From positions 986,001-1,050,000 of the forward strand of contig NZ_OY776574.1 of assembly GCF_963675815.1 (NCBI RefSeq): a DNA stretch of 64,000 bases, given 5' to 3'. The notes beneath the pieces are model-generated. The model worked only from the letters and a program-made list of their open reading frames with translations, ran no database searches and was not told where the DNA came from. This stretch comes from an uncultured Desulfuromusa sp. GTDB lineage: Bacteria; Desulfobacterota; Desulfuromonadia; Desulfuromonadales; Geopsychrobacteraceae. Positions 27,023-36,964 of the stretch are shown here, one piece after another (positions within the stretch are counted from its first letter, which is position 1; each line of letters opens with the position of its first letter). The translations under genes were made by a program, and so were the position numbers.

Positions 27023-29113
27023 ATGGCAACACTAGATGGAATAATCAACAATCGTTGGCGAGAAGCTCTCCTCCGTAGCGACGTGTTGGTTGCAGCCGGC
27101 CTGGTCATGATCCTGATGCTGATGATTCTGCCCGTACCACCGATGCTGCTCGATATATTTCTGTCACTGAATATCACCATCGGGCTCCTGATTCTGATTG
27201 TCACCCTGTACACCACCAGAGCTCTTGATTTTGCAGTGTTCCCAAGTGTTCTTCTGATCACAACCCTATTTCGTCTTTCCCTCAATGTTGCTTCAACCCG
27301 CCTGATCTTGCTACATGGAGATGAAGGACCATCTGCCGCTGGCAATGTTATTCAGTCTTTCGGACAGTTTGTTGTCGGTGGCAACTACGTCGTCGGTGTC
27401 GTCATTTTCATCATCCTGGTTCTGATCAATTTTATGGTTATCACCAAGGGTGCCGGTCGCGTTGCCGAGGTCGCAGCGCGCTTTACTCTGGACGCAATGC
27501 CGGGCAAGCAGATGGCCATCGATGCTGACCTGAATGCCGGATTAATCAACGACGATGAAGCACGAAGCAGGCGTAAAGAAGTCGCATCCGAATCAGATTT
27601 TTATGGCGCCATGGATGGTGCCAGCAAATTTGTCAAAGGGGATGCAATTGCCGGCATTATTATTACATTGATCAATATCGGAGCCGGTTTTGTCATCGGT
27701 GTTATGCAAAAAGGGATGCCAATGGCGGAAGCTGCTGCAAACTACACCATTCTCACTGTGGGTGATGGACTGGTTGGCCAGATACCGGCACTGATCATCT
27801 CAACCGGCGCAGGGATCATGGTGACCCGAACAACCGGAAACGGTGACTTTGGCGCCGAAATGAAACATCAGTTCACGATCCATCCCCGGGCTCTCTGGGT
27901 GGTCTCAGGGATTCTCCTGGGTTTCGCCCTGATTCCGGGATTACCACAGATCCCCTTTTTCCTTCTCTCCATGATTGTCGCCGGAATTGCCTGGCGGGTA
28001 CAGAAATCTCAAGGCCGGGATATTGAACAGAAAGAGCTTGAATCCGCTCCGGCACCGAAACTATTGGAAGAAGAGAATTACGAACAGATGCTCTCGGTCG
28101 ATATGCTGGAGATGGAAGTTGGTTACGGATTAATTCCTCTGGTTGATACGGCTCAAAATGGAGAGCTGTTGCCGCGGATCAAATCAATCCGGAGACAGTT
28201 CACTCTGGACATGGGTTTCATTGTTCCACCGGTCCATATCAAGGATAACTTACAACTCAAGCCAAATGAATATGCGATTGTCCTTAAAGGGGTAAAAATT
28301 GGTGGTGGAGAACTCCTGCCCGGCCATTTCCTGGCAATGAACCCTGGAACGGCAACAGAGGTCATCAAAGGTGTTGAAACCATTGAGCCCGCCTTTAAAC
28401 TTCCCGCGGTCTGGATTTCTGAAGACAAAAAAGAGCGTGCCCAGATTTCCGGTTATACCGTTGTTGATAATACGACTGTTGTTGCAACCCACTTGAGCGA
28501 ACTGATTAAAACCCATGGTCACGAACTGCTTGGGCGTCAGGAAACCCAGAACCTGCTGGATAACTTGAGCCATGAATATCCGAAGCTGGTGGAAGAACTG
28601 GTTCCTGCTCTGCTGAGCCTTGGGGTGGTCATGCGGGTTCTACAGAATTTACTTCGGGAAGGTGTTTCAATTCGTGATCTTAGAACTATTTTAGAAACTT
28701 TGGCAGATTGGGCACCAGTTGTGCAAGACCCAGATCAACTGACTGAACATGTCCGTGCCATTCTGGCCCGTTCAATCAGTAATAACTATAGCGAAGATGG
28801 GCAGGTATTGGAAGTGATGACTTTTGATCGCAATGTCGAAACGCAGATCCAGGAAGCGCTGCACACTACAGAACAAGGGGCTTACCTGGCTCTGGAACCC
28901 GGCTTTGCTCAATCCCTGATCAACAGTTTAACAAAAGCGTTACAGAATGCTGCAGGATCAAATCCGGTCCTTCTCTGTACGCCAACAATTCGACTCCATG
29001 TCAAAAGGTTGACTGAACGCTATCTCCCCAGTTTGGCAATTATCTCTCACAACGAGATCGCACCCCACTTGAAAGTGCGATCAATAGGAACGGTGACTGT
29101 CGATGTTAGTTAG
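27023..29113 (+). CDS. flhA: Flagellar export protein FlhA
   Basis: FlhA is the large export-gate component with a cytosolic nonameric ring. The 696-residue product has about eight N-terminal membrane helices (to about residue 330) with the FHIPEP family signature region (TRALDFAVFPSVLLITTLFRLSLNVASTRL) and a long cytosolic C-terminal domain. Family-normal length. Its 3' end overlaps flhF by 11 bp. Confidence 0.96.
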   Translation: MATLDGIINNRWREALLRSDVLVAAGLVMILMLMILPVPPMLLDIFLSLNITIGLLILIVTLYTTRALDFAVFPSVLLITTLFRLSLNVASTRLILLHGDEGPSAAGNVIQSFGQFVVGGNYVVGVVIFIILVLINFMVITKGAGRVAEVAARFTLDAMPGKQMAIDADLNAGLINDDEARSRRKEVASESDFYGAMDGASKFVKGDAIAGIIITLINIGAGFVIGVMQKGMPMAEAAANYTILTVGDGLVGQIPALIISTGAGIMVTRTTGNGDFGAEMKHQFTIHPRALWVVSGILLGFALIPGLPQIPFFLLSMIVAGIAWRVQKSQGRDIEQKELESAPAPKLLEEENYEQMLSVDMLEMEVGYGLIPLVDTAQNGELLPRIKSIRRQFTLDMGFIVPPVHIKDNLQLKPNEYAIVLKGVKIGGGELLPGHFLAMNPGTATEVIKGVETIEPAFKLPAVWISEDKKERAQISGYTVVDNTTVVATHLSELIKTHGHELLGRQETQNLLDNLSHEYPKLVEELVPALLSLGVVMRVLQNLLREGVSIRDLRTILETLADWAPVVQDPDQLTEHVRAILARSISNNYSEDGQVLEVMTFDRNVETQIQEALHTTEQGAYLALEPGFAQSLINSLTKALQNAAGSNPVLLCTPTIRLHVKRLTERYLPSLAIISHNEIAPHLKVRSIGTVTVDVS

Positions 29114-30473
29114 AAAATTTGAAGCAGAAAGCATGGCGGCTGCGCTGCAACAAGTGAAACAAACCCTTGGTTCCGAAGCGCTGATTCTCTCGACCAGAAC
29201 ATTAGGAAAAAAAGGTCTCGGTGTCCTCGGCAAGCAGATCATTGAAGTGACGGCAGCGATAGAATCCCCGGCCATGAAAAATGGTTTCCGGAAAGCAGTC
29301 CCGAATGACGACCCAAAACAGACAACCCTGGGAAAAACCTACCGGGATTTTAGTCGCCGGGTTGAGACTCTGGAAGATGAGCAGGTCTCTCTATCCAGGA
29401 CGGCAAAAGATCAAAAGGTCGAAGTGAGAAGCAACCCGCTAGAAGATGAAATTCGTCAGTTACGTTCTCAATTGGAAGCACAGAATGTGAATCAATTGCA
29501 GGCGGAGTTGAATGAATTAAAAGAGGTGATAAAACAACTGGCGCAGGCACAGCAGGACAATCGTGTTGATATAGCGGCAAAGCCCATTTTGCCGCAGGTT
29601 CAACCTCCTCAAGACATAAAACCTCAGCAACCAATGCCCCGGCCTCAGGTCCAGAAATCGTCTCAGCAACCTCTTGCTGATCTTCTCGACATCATGGTGG
29701 AACAGGGAATTGACCCTGATGCTGCGGCAACCATTGCTCGCTTTGCGGCACCACAGATGAATGACCGGCAACGCCAGGATGTAAACCAATGTCGCCATTT
29801 TCTGACCTCAACAATTGCGACTCTGGTGCAAACAACAGGTCCTCTCTGGTCTCCGGGTGAACAACAGAAACGCATCTCCCTGATCGGTGCAACCGGAGTC
29901 GGAAAAACCACAACCATCGCCAAGCTGGCAGCAGAAGCCATCACTCAAAGTGGTGCCCGTGTCGCTCTGGTGACAATTGATACCTACCGGATTGCAGCGG
30001 TTGAGCAACTTAAAGTTTACGGAGAAATTATGGGCCTGCCCGTTGAGGTCGTCCTCTCTCCGGAACAGTTACAGGAAGCGTTCCGTCGCCATAGTGACAA
30101 AGATCTGATTCTCATCGATACCGCTGGGCGCAGTCCTCGCGATCAGGTCCAGATCGATGAGCTGAGTCAATATCTCGGCCAAGAATCAACCGTTGAAAAC
30201 TGCCTGGTCCTGGCAGCTCCGACGGAAGAACGTTTGCAGCAAAAAACTCTGGAAGCGTTCAGTCCGATACCACTTTCCCGTTTGATTTTCACAAAACTTG
30301 ATGAAGCTGATCGTTGTGGTTCTATGATCAACCTGCCGATTCGCTGCAACCTGCCTCTCGCTTACCTGACCAATGGTCAGCAGGTTCCGGAAGATCTGCT
30401 TCGTGCCGATCCGAGAACCGTCGCTGAGATCGTCATGGGAACAACCGAAGAACCACGGAGGATGGCAGTATGA
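29103..30473 (+). CDS. flhF: Flagellar SRP-like GTPase FlhF
   Basis: FlhF places flagella, chiefly at the cell pole. The 456-residue protein has a short N-terminal B domain (KFEAESMAAALQQVKQTLG), a variable Gln/Pro-rich linker (about 90-200) and an SRP-type NG GTPase: GATGVGKTTTIAKLA near residue 262, DTYRIAAVEQLKVY, LIDTAGRSPRD, and FTKLDEADRCG. Overlaps with flhA before and flhG after point to one transcript. Confidence 0.95.
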   Translation: MLVRKFEAESMAAALQQVKQTLGSEALILSTRTLGKKGLGVLGKQIIEVTAAIESPAMKNGFRKAVPNDDPKQTTLGKTYRDFSRRVETLEDEQVSLSRTAKDQKVEVRSNPLEDEIRQLRSQLEAQNVNQLQAELNELKEVIKQLAQAQQDNRVDIAAKPILPQVQPPQDIKPQQPMPRPQVQKSSQQPLADLLDIMVEQGIDPDAAATIARFAAPQMNDRQRQDVNQCRHFLTSTIATLVQTTGPLWSPGEQQKRISLIGATGVGKTTTIAKLAAEAITQSGARVALVTIDTYRIAAVEQLKVYGEIMGLPVEVVLSPEQLQEAFRRHSDKDLILIDTAGRSPRDQVQIDELSQYLGQESTVENCLVLAAPTEERLQQKTLEAFSPIPLSRLIFTKLDEADRCGSMINLPIRCNLPLAYLTNGQQVPEDLLRADPRTVAEIVMGTTEEPRRMAV

Positions 30474-31369
30474 TGAGTCGTGCAACTGATCAGGCTGGAA
30501 CCCTGAGAAACATGCAGAGCCAGCTCGACGCAACATCTACGGAACTGCAAATGCCGGCAACCCGGGTTTTATCAATTACTAGTGGTAAAGGTGGCGTCGG
30601 CAAAACCGCCGTGGTCTCAAACATTGCCGTGACTCTCGCAAAACAGGGAAAGAAAGTTCTGGTTATCGATGCCGACCTTGGATTAGCCAATATTGATGTT
30701 GTCCTCGGTCTGTCCCCGGAATACAACCTCAACCACTTTTTCAACGGCGAACGGAGCTTGGAGGAAGTCATGGTTGAGGGACCTTACGGTCTCAAAATTC
30801 TGCCGGCAGGATCCGGAGTTCAGCAGTATACCCGCCTTGACTCGCAACTGAAAATGCGCCTGATTGACTCGCTTGACGCCCTTGAAGAGCATTTTGATGT
30901 GGTGTTGATCGATACTGAGGCCGGAATTTCTGACAATGTCACCTACTTCAATGTTGCAGCACAGGACATTCTGGTGGTGACAACCCCGGAGCCGACAGCC
31001 ATCACTGACGCCTACGCTCTGATGAAACTGCTTTCGACTCAATATCATCAAAAACGTTTTTTACTGGCTGTAAATTCAGTTCGAAATGCTGATGAGGGTT
31101 TGGATGTTTTTGAGAAGTTGACCATGGTTTCAGGTCGTTATCTCGATATCTTTCTCGATTATCTCGGTTGCATACCCTTCGATAGGAAAATGCACGAATC
31201 CGTACGGCAGCAACAAGTCATGGTCGATCTCTACCCGGAGAACAAAGTTTCTCAATCATTTCTTACCCTGGCAGATAATTTAATTGATGCTCAAGTTGAT
31301 AATCAGGCACAAGGAACTTTGCAATTTTTCTGGAAGCAGTTTCTCGGGGTTAATACGGAGGTGAGCTGA
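30470..31369 (+). CDS. flhG: Flagellar number regulator FlhG (FleN, MinD-like ATPase)
   Basis: FlhG limits flagellar number, working against FlhF and on the flagellar master regulator. The 299-residue protein has the deviant Walker A SGKGGVGKTAVVSN near residue 42, the switch I-type VIDADLGLANIDVVLGL, and VVLIDTEAGIS. The N-terminus carries the short DQAGTLRNM-like motif seen in FlhG/FleN that stimulates FlhF. It overlaps flhF by 4 bp and touches fliA. Confidence 0.93.
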   Translation: MMSRATDQAGTLRNMQSQLDATSTELQMPATRVLSITSGKGGVGKTAVVSNIAVTLAKQGKKVLVIDADLGLANIDVVLGLSPEYNLNHFFNGERSLEEVMVEGPYGLKILPAGSGVQQYTRLDSQLKMRLIDSLDALEEHFDVVLIDTEAGISDNVTYFNVAAQDILVVTTPEPTAITDAYALMKLLSTQYHQKRFLLAVNSVRNADEGLDVFEKLTMVSGRYLDIFLDYLGCIPFDRKMHESVRQQQVMVDLYPENKVSQSFLTLADNLIDAQVDNQAQGTLQFFWKQFLGVNTEVS

Positions 31370-32127
31370 TGATGGTCAGTAACGGATACGGTCCACCTGG
31401 GGCAGCGGAACGAGAAAGAATGGTGGAATCACATCTCTCGCTGGTTGATTTTCTGGTTGATCGGATGATGACTCAGGTCCCTGCATTTGTCAGTCGTGAC
31501 GATATCCGCAGCGCAGCACTGATGGGGCTTTTAGATGCCTCCAACCGTTTTGATCCACGTCGCGGAGTGCTGTTTAAAACCTTTGCTGAGCGGAGAATCC
31601 GCGGTGCTGTGTTTGATGAAGTGCGGCGGATGGATTGGTTTTCAAGAACCCTGCGGGAGAAACAATCGCGTCTGTCCAAAGTCACAGATACTCTAGGGAA
31701 GCAACTGGGCCGCGCTCCTGAAGATCCTGAACTGGCTGCTGAGATGGACATGAGCCTTGATGATTTTCGTGAATTACAACTTCAGGTGAGTCAGCTGGGG
31801 ACGATCAGCCTGCATGAAAGTGTTGATGATGACGATTCAGGAAAAACCTTTATTGACAATCTGGAAGACACTCGGCAGGCCAGTGTTCAGGAACGAATGG
31901 AAGCCAATGAACTGACAGGAGAACTGGCTGGTTACCTGGAGCAACTCTCAGAAAAAGAGAGGCTGGTCGTGGCCCTTGTCTATTACGAAGAGCTGTCACA
32001 AAAAGAGATTTCAGAAGTTCTGGAGTTATCAGAAGGACGGATTTCTCAGCTCCACAGTCAGGCGTTGGCGAAATTAAAAATTAAAATGAAGCGCAGTATC
32101 AATGCTCTACACTCCGAAGGTGCGTAA
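31369..32127 (+). CDS. fliA: RNA polymerase sigma factor FliA (sigma-28)
   Basis: FliA drives late flagellar genes such as flagellin. The 252-residue protein has sigma region 2 (ADDIRSAALMGLLDASNRFDPRRGVLFKTFAERRIRGAVFDEVR), region 3 and region 4 with the HTH (LSQKEISEVLELSEGRISQLHSQALAKLK). The start overlaps the flhG stop. The anti-sigma factor flgM is not in the window. Confidence 0.95.
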   Translation: MMVSNGYGPPGAAERERMVESHLSLVDFLVDRMMTQVPAFVSRDDIRSAALMGLLDASNRFDPRRGVLFKTFAERRIRGAVFDEVRRMDWFSRTLREKQSRLSKVTDTLGKQLGRAPEDPELAAEMDMSLDDFRELQLQVSQLGTISLHESVDDDDSGKTFIDNLEDTRQASVQERMEANELTGELAGYLEQLSEKERLVVALVYYEELSQKEISEVLELSEGRISQLHSQALAKLKIKMKRSINALHSEGA

Positions 32128-32495
32128 TGGTAACGGAACAGTTTTACCTATTTCTTGTTGGCTCTGTTGCCCTGTTGGCTCTGTTGATAGGGTTCTGGCA
32201 ATTACGGGTCTCGGGAAAGTTAAGTCAGGAGTTAGGCAAACTGCGTCAGGAACTTTTAAAAACACAGGCCGAAGCGGAACCAAAGCCAAGCTTTTCAAAT
32301 AGTCTAGACCGGGTAGAACAGGAGCAAAAAGGGGATCCATCTCATCACAGTCGTGCTGAAAAATATCGTTATGTTGCTTCTCTGGCTGCCCAGGGATTTG
32401 ATGCTCAGGGAATTGCTGTTGCACTCCAAATGGCTCCGGTTGAAGTCGAACAGTTATTAAAGTTGTCACAGTTGAAACATCAGGCCGAAGGTTAA
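32127..32495 (+). CDS. DUF2802-type membrane protein of the flagellar operon
   Basis: The 122-residue protein starts in the fliA stop (TAATG). It has one N-terminal membrane helix (about 5-25), a short coiled coil, and a C-terminal helical module (RAEKYRYVASLAAQGFDAQGIAVALQMAPVEVEQLLKL) that looks like a small HTH-like fold. Proteins of this build (DUF2802) sit after fliA in deltaproteobacterial and other flagellar operons, without assigned function. Confidence 0.68.
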   Translation: MVTEQFYLFLVGSVALLALLIGFWQLRVSGKLSQELGKLRQELLKTQAEAEPKPSFSNSLDRVEQEQKGDPSHHSRAEKYRYVASLAAQGFDAQGIAVALQMAPVEVEQLLKLSQLKHQAEG

Positions 32496-32553
32496 AGATT
32501 TACAGATAAATGGTCGACAAGCAGGCACAGATAGAAATTGGAGACGAACGACG

Positions 32554-33282
32554 ATGTCAAGTGGTAAGTACTCAGCAATATCAGGAGCTGTAGCGCGGAT
32601 GCAGATGCTGGAAAACATCAGCGAACATCTGGCTTCAGCAAAGGTTCCCGGTTATAAAAAAGAGATGGTCGCTTTTGAAGCAAAATTGGGAGAAGCCCGC
32701 TCTGGAATGGCGACCAAAGGAACAAATTATACCCACCTGACAAAACCTGTCATCGACTTTACTCCAGGACATATTGAACATAGTGGAGACCCTCTTGACC
32801 TGGCAATCAGCGGTGATGGCTTTTTTCGGATTCAACGCCCGGACGGCAGTTTCGGCTACGCCCGTAAAGGTAATTTCACACTCAATGGTGACGGGACGTT
32901 GATCGATACCAATGGCTATCCTGTGATGGGAACCGGGGGCGGTGAAATCACCTTACCAAACTCCGATGTGAGTATTGACCTGGATGGCACTATCTGGGAT
33001 GGCAGTACCCGTGTCGGTCAGGTGGGTTTATTCCGTTTTGCAGACACTTCGGTATTAAAACGCAGCGGCGGGGAAATGTTTATCCCTGTCGACGGCACTC
33101 AACCCGAAGCGCATCCCAATCCAAAAATGTCGCAGCAAAATCTCGAAGCCTCCAACATCGACATGATGAAAACTATGACCCGGATGACCACAAATCTGCG
33201 GGCATTTGAAGCGACTCAGAAAGCTTTAAAGATTTATAGCGATATGGGTACCAAGGCCGCAGATATCGGTCTGGTTCAATAA
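32554..33282 (+). CDS. flgF: Flagellar basal-body rod protein FlgF
   Basis: FlgF is a distal/proximal rod subunit. The 242-residue product has the rod N-terminus (SGAVARMQMLENISEHLASAKVPGYKKEMVAFE), the central FlgF/G/E beta domain (LDLAISGDGFFRIQRPDG) and the C-terminal coiled-coil segment (LEASNIDMMKTMTRMTTNLRAFEATQKAL). It is followed by flgG after 48 bp. Confidence 0.9.
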   Translation: MSSGKYSAISGAVARMQMLENISEHLASAKVPGYKKEMVAFEAKLGEARSGMATKGTNYTHLTKPVIDFTPGHIEHSGDPLDLAISGDGFFRIQRPDGSFGYARKGNFTLNGDGTLIDTNGYPVMGTGGGEITLPNSDVSIDLDGTIWDGSTRVGQVGLFRFADTSVLKRSGGEMFIPVDGTQPEAHPNPKMSQQNLEASNIDMMKTMTRMTTNLRAFEATQKALKIYSDMGTKAADIGLVQ

Positions 33283-33330
33283 AACAGTTCAAGATGAAAG
33301 AGACCCCAAGGGGGAAAAGGAGTCAGATAG

Positions 33331-34116
33331 ATGATTAGAGCACTTTGGACAGCTGCCAGCGGAATGCAATCTCAACAGGTGAATATGGATGTCATTGCCA
33401 ACAACCTGGCCAACGTCAACAGTTCCGGGTTTAAAAAGAGTCGGGCTGATTTTCAAGATATTCTTTATCAAACAACGAAAGCAGCCGGAACAGGTGGAAA
33501 TGGCGCGGAAGTTCCCACCGGAGTACAGGTTGGCCTGGGTTCCCGTGTTGCTGCCGTACAAAAAGTCTTCACGACTGGCGATTTTCAGCAGACCGATAAT
33601 GAGCTCGATCTTGCGATTGAGGGTTCGGGTTTTTTCCAGGTTGAACTTCCTGATGGAACGGAAGCCTATACCCGTTCAGGAGCGTTAAAACAAGATAGTA
33701 CGGGGCGGCTGGTTACATCCGATGGCTATCCGATCATCCCGGAGGTCGTTATCCCTGAAGGAGCCACCTCAATCTCTATCGATGGTAGCGGCACAGTTGA
33801 TGTCCTCATTGACGGCGAAAGCACTGCCACTGAGGTTGGCAGTATTGAACTGACGCGCTTTGCAAATCCTGCAGGCCTCAGCAGCCTCGGACGGAACCTC
33901 TATGCAGAAACACCGACAACGGGTAACCCACAGGCAGGAACTCCGGGAGAAGAAGGTTTTGGAACCTTGTCACAGGGATTTCTGGAAGGCTCCAACGTCA
34001 ACATCATGGAAGAGATGGTCAATATGATTGCTGGGCAAAGGGCCTATGAAGTCAATTCCAAGGCCATAACAACGGCAGATGAGATGCTGCAAATGACTTC
34101 CGGGTTAGTCCGGTAA
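33331..34116 (+). CDS. flgG: Flagellar distal rod protein FlgG
   Basis: FlgG builds the distal rod. The 261-residue protein starts MIRALWTAASGMQSQQVNMDVIANNLANVNSSGFKKSR and ends with the conserved LEGSNVNIMEEMVNMIAGQRAYEVNSKAITTADEML, both exact family hallmarks. Family-normal length (about 260). Confidence 0.96.
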   Translation: MIRALWTAASGMQSQQVNMDVIANNLANVNSSGFKKSRADFQDILYQTTKAAGTGGNGAEVPTGVQVGLGSRVAAVQKVFTTGDFQQTDNELDLAIEGSGFFQVELPDGTEAYTRSGALKQDSTGRLVTSDGYPIIPEVVIPEGATSISIDGSGTVDVLIDGESTATEVGSIELTRFANPAGLSSLGRNLYAETPTTGNPQAGTPGEEGFGTLSQGFLEGSNVNIMEEMVNMIAGQRAYEVNSKAITTADEMLQMTSGLVR

Positions 34117-34127
34117 AGGATAAACAA

Positions 34128-34850
34128 ATGAAATACCTGTTATCTCTTTTTCTGATCTTAACTCTGCCATTGATCGTTTATGGAGCGACAGAGTCATCGA
34201 CGGCCACTCCCGGCCAGTTGATCAGTCAGCAGGAGATGAAACAGATTCTTGACGACTATCTGATGGAGCAATCCATGTTGCTGCCACAGGTTGATCTTCA
34301 TTTTAAGTCCATGAATCTGCCTGATGCTTATCGGGTTCCGACAGGACGTATTACCCACCAGGTGATTCCCGCCAAGCCGGGAATGATCGGCAGTCGCCGG
34401 GTGACACTAATGACTCGGGTCAATGGGCAGATCATCAGCAATCAGTCCATCAGGATTGAGCTTGAGGCCATAGCCGAGGTTGCCGTTCCCACTCGTTCCA
34501 TCAGACGTGGAGAGATTCTTGATGCTGATAGCTTTGAGCTGCGCTTTCAGGATATCACCAAGCTGAAAGATCCCATCTTCGCCGACGATGACATCATTGG
34601 CAAGCAGCTGAAAAGATCAGTTCGCCTGGGAGAACCGCTGCAAACAAATCAGGTTGAATTTCCACCGGTCATCAAGCGTGGAGAAAGAGTGGTTATTCAG
34701 GTTCAAAGCATGGGGCTGATGTTATCAGCCGCAGGTGAAGCAAAACAGGATGGCAGTACCGGCGAAGCAATCCGGGTTATGAACACGAATTCTCATAAAG
34801 AAATTTTATGCCAAGTGGTTGCTCCCGGACTGGTGAAAGTGGAGTTATAA
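34128..34850 (+). CDS. flgA: Flagellar P-ring assembly chaperone FlgA
   Basis: FlgA is a periplasmic chaperone for the P ring. The 240-residue protein has a signal peptide (about residues 1-19) and the C-terminal SAF/FlgA domain (VPTRSIRRGEILDADSFELRF and KRSVRLGEPLQTNQVEFPPVIKRGERVVIQ), ending in NTNSHKEILCQVVAPG. It lies between flgG and flgH as in many operons. Confidence 0.92.
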   Translation: MKYLLSLFLILTLPLIVYGATESSTATPGQLISQQEMKQILDDYLMEQSMLLPQVDLHFKSMNLPDAYRVPTGRITHQVIPAKPGMIGSRRVTLMTRVNGQIISNQSIRIELEAIAEVAVPTRSIRRGEILDADSFELRFQDITKLKDPIFADDDIIGKQLKRSVRLGEPLQTNQVEFPPVIKRGERVVIQVQSMGLMLSAAGEAKQDGSTGEAIRVMNTNSHKEILCQVVAPGLVKVEL

Positions 34851-34851
34851 A

Positions 34852-35544
34852 ATGTTAAAAAATTATGTCTGGCTGATTCTGATCGCGATATTGCTCGGTG
34901 CCTGTGCGGGTCCGGCCTCAAGGGTTAACTTGAATGATGTTGAACCCATTGTTCCGGTGGTAACAGAACCGGCTCCGCCACAGACAGCCGGATCCCTCTG
35001 GACTGAAAGCCGCGGAGGCTTGTTTGTCGACATGAAAGGGAAAACCGTTGGCGATATTATCACTGTCGTGATTATTGAGAGCGCCAGCGCGAGTAAAGAA
35101 GCCACAACAGAAACGGATAGAACCAGCTCCATGTCGGCAGGAATCAGTAATCTCTTTGGATTGGAAAAATACATTGGTGAGCTCGGCAACAGTTCTATTG
35201 ACCCCACTGCATTGGTCAATGCCAAGGCAACCAATGATTTCAGTGGCGGGGGAAAAACTGAACGCTCTGAAAATCTGGTTGCAACTCTAACCACACAAAT
35301 CGTTGAAGTTTTACCTAATGGAAATTTTAAGATTGAAGGCAATAAAACGGTCACCGTTAATAACGAGATGCAGATTGTCAAACTGACTGGAATTGTCCGT
35401 TCAGCAGATGTCTCACCACAAAACATTGTCGATTCCAAAAACATTCTCAACGCTCGAATCGCTTACATTGGTGAAGGTGTCATCAGCGACAAACAACAAC
35501 AAGGCTGGCTCGTCAGAGCTCTCGACCAGGTCTGGCCATTTTAA
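34852..35544 (+). CDS. flgH: Flagellar L-ring lipoprotein FlgH
   Basis: FlgH forms the L ring in the outer membrane. The 230-residue protein has a lipoprotein signal with lipobox LLGAC (C18) and the family core (GSLWTESRGGLFVDMKGKTVGDIITVVI, then ILNARIAYIGEGVI and WLVRALDQVWPF). The L ring confirms a Gram-negative envelope. Confidence 0.94.
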   Translation: MLKNYVWLILIAILLGACAGPASRVNLNDVEPIVPVVTEPAPPQTAGSLWTESRGGLFVDMKGKTVGDIITVVIIESASASKEATTETDRTSSMSAGISNLFGLEKYIGELGNSSIDPTALVNAKATNDFSGGGKTERSENLVATLTTQIVEVLPNGNFKIEGNKTVTVNNEMQIVKLTGIVRSADVSPQNIVDSKNILNARIAYIGEGVISDKQQQGWLVRALDQVWPF

Positions 35545-35555
35545 AGAGGTTTGAA

Positions 35556-36665
35556 ATGAAACATTTTACCCATAAAATGATCATTGCTCTCTTGGTTCTC
35601 TGTGGATTTGTTCTCCTGCCTACGGCTGAAGCCTCGCGCATTAAAGAGTTGGCACAGATAGAAGGGGTTCGCTCAAACCAATTGATCGGTTATGGTCTCG
35701 TCGTTGGTCTCAATGGGACAGGAGACAGCTCCAGCACTCAATTTACAGTCCAGTCTCTAGTGAGCATGATGGAGCGCTTGGGGGTCACTGTTGACACTGA
35801 TACGGTTCAAGTAGATAACGTCGCTGCTGTCGTTGTTACGGCGGAACTCCCTGCTTTTGCCCGTGCCGGAAACACGATTGATGTCTCTGTCTCTTCTGTT
35901 GGAGATGCAGAAAACCTGGCTGGTGGCACTTTGTTGATGACGCCACTTAAAGGTGCTGACGGCAAATACTATGCTGTTGCTCAGGGATCTTTGGTTGTCG
36001 GCTCTTTAGCCTTTGGTGGTAAGGCGGCCAAAGTGCAAAAGAATCACCCGACGTCCGGAAGAATTCCAGACGGAGCGCTGGTCGAACGGGAAGTTTCATT
36101 CGTTTTCGGCGAACATAATCAACTCAACTATCGCCTCAAAGATTCTGACTTTACAACGGTTGCGCGCATGAGCCAGGCCGTCAATTCCCATTTTGGAAGC
36201 CAGGTTGCCCAGCCTCTCGATGCAGGTCAAATGCAAGTTCAAGTTCCAGAAAACTATCAGGACAAAGTCGTCGCTTTCGTTTCTGAACTGGAGCGCTTGG
36301 AAGTCATTCCCGACACTCTGGCAAGAATTGTTGTTAACGAAAAAACCGGAACAATCGTAATGGGAGAAGGAGTCAGGATCTCAACCGTTGCCGTTTCTCA
36401 TGGAAACCTTAATCTGGTTATTAGTGAAAAAACCAATGTGTCGCAACCCAACGCTTTTGCCGAAGGTGAAACGGTAGCAACACCAGAGACAGATATTGGC
36501 GTTGTTGAAGAAGCTGGGAACCTGGTGGTTCTAAACCAAGGAGTCAGTATCGGCGACGTTGCAACGGCACTGAATGCTATCGGAGCAACACCGCGGGATC
36601 TTATTGCAATTTTTCAGGCGATTAAAGCTGCCGGAGCTTTGTATGCTGATCTGGTGGTTTTATAA
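35556..36665 (+). CDS. flgI: Flagellar P-ring protein FlgI
   Basis: FlgI forms the P ring in the peptidoglycan layer. The 369-residue product has a signal peptide (about 1-26), then SRIKELAQIEGVRSNQLIGYGLVVGLNGTGDSS and the C-terminal ATPRDLIAIFQAIKAAGALYADLVV, all family hallmarks. It overlaps flgJ by 1 base. Confidence 0.96.
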   Translation: MKHFTHKMIIALLVLCGFVLLPTAEASRIKELAQIEGVRSNQLIGYGLVVGLNGTGDSSSTQFTVQSLVSMMERLGVTVDTDTVQVDNVAAVVVTAELPAFARAGNTIDVSVSSVGDAENLAGGTLLMTPLKGADGKYYAVAQGSLVVGSLAFGGKAAKVQKNHPTSGRIPDGALVEREVSFVFGEHNQLNYRLKDSDFTTVARMSQAVNSHFGSQVAQPLDAGQMQVQVPENYQDKVVAFVSELERLEVIPDTLARIVVNEKTGTIVMGEGVRISTVAVSHGNLNLVISEKTNVSQPNAFAEGETVATPETDIGVVEEAGNLVVLNQGVSIGDVATALNAIGATPRDLIAIFQAIKAAGALYADLVVL

Positions 36666-36964
36666 TGGAATCTCGCATCGATCCGACACAACTCCTTAGC
36701 CAGACAACGCAAACGCCAACAGCATCAAAAGGTCAAAATCCGGAGAAACTGAAAGAAGCGGCCCAGCAGTTTGAGGCCATATTTATTCAGCAGATGTATA
36801 AAGAAATGCGTAAGACCATTCCCGATGACGGTCTGATCCCACGCGGGAATGCAGATGATATTTATGCCCAGTTACAAGACATGGAAGCGGCTAAGATAAC
36901 CGCCCAAAATGGCGGTATCGGGTTAGCTGACCTGATGATGCAACAGTTGATGAAACAACCATAG
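36665..36964 (+). CDS. flgJ: FlgJ-type rod-binding protein without a muramidase domain
   Basis: The 99-residue protein is the rod-binding/rod-cap part of FlgJ: LKEAAQQFEAIFIQQMYKEMRKTIP and the C-terminal GGIGLADLMMQQLMKQ. In enterobacteria FlgJ also has a C-terminal peptidoglycan hydrolase domain; here the protein ends after the rod part, as in many alpha-, delta- and epsilonproteobacteria, so another hydrolase must open the wall. It ends the flagellar run. Confidence 0.88.
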   Translation: MESRIDPTQLLSQTTQTPTASKGQNPEKLKEAAQQFEAIFIQQMYKEMRKTIPDDGLIPRGNADDIYAQLQDMEAAKITAQNGGIGLADLMMQQLMKQP

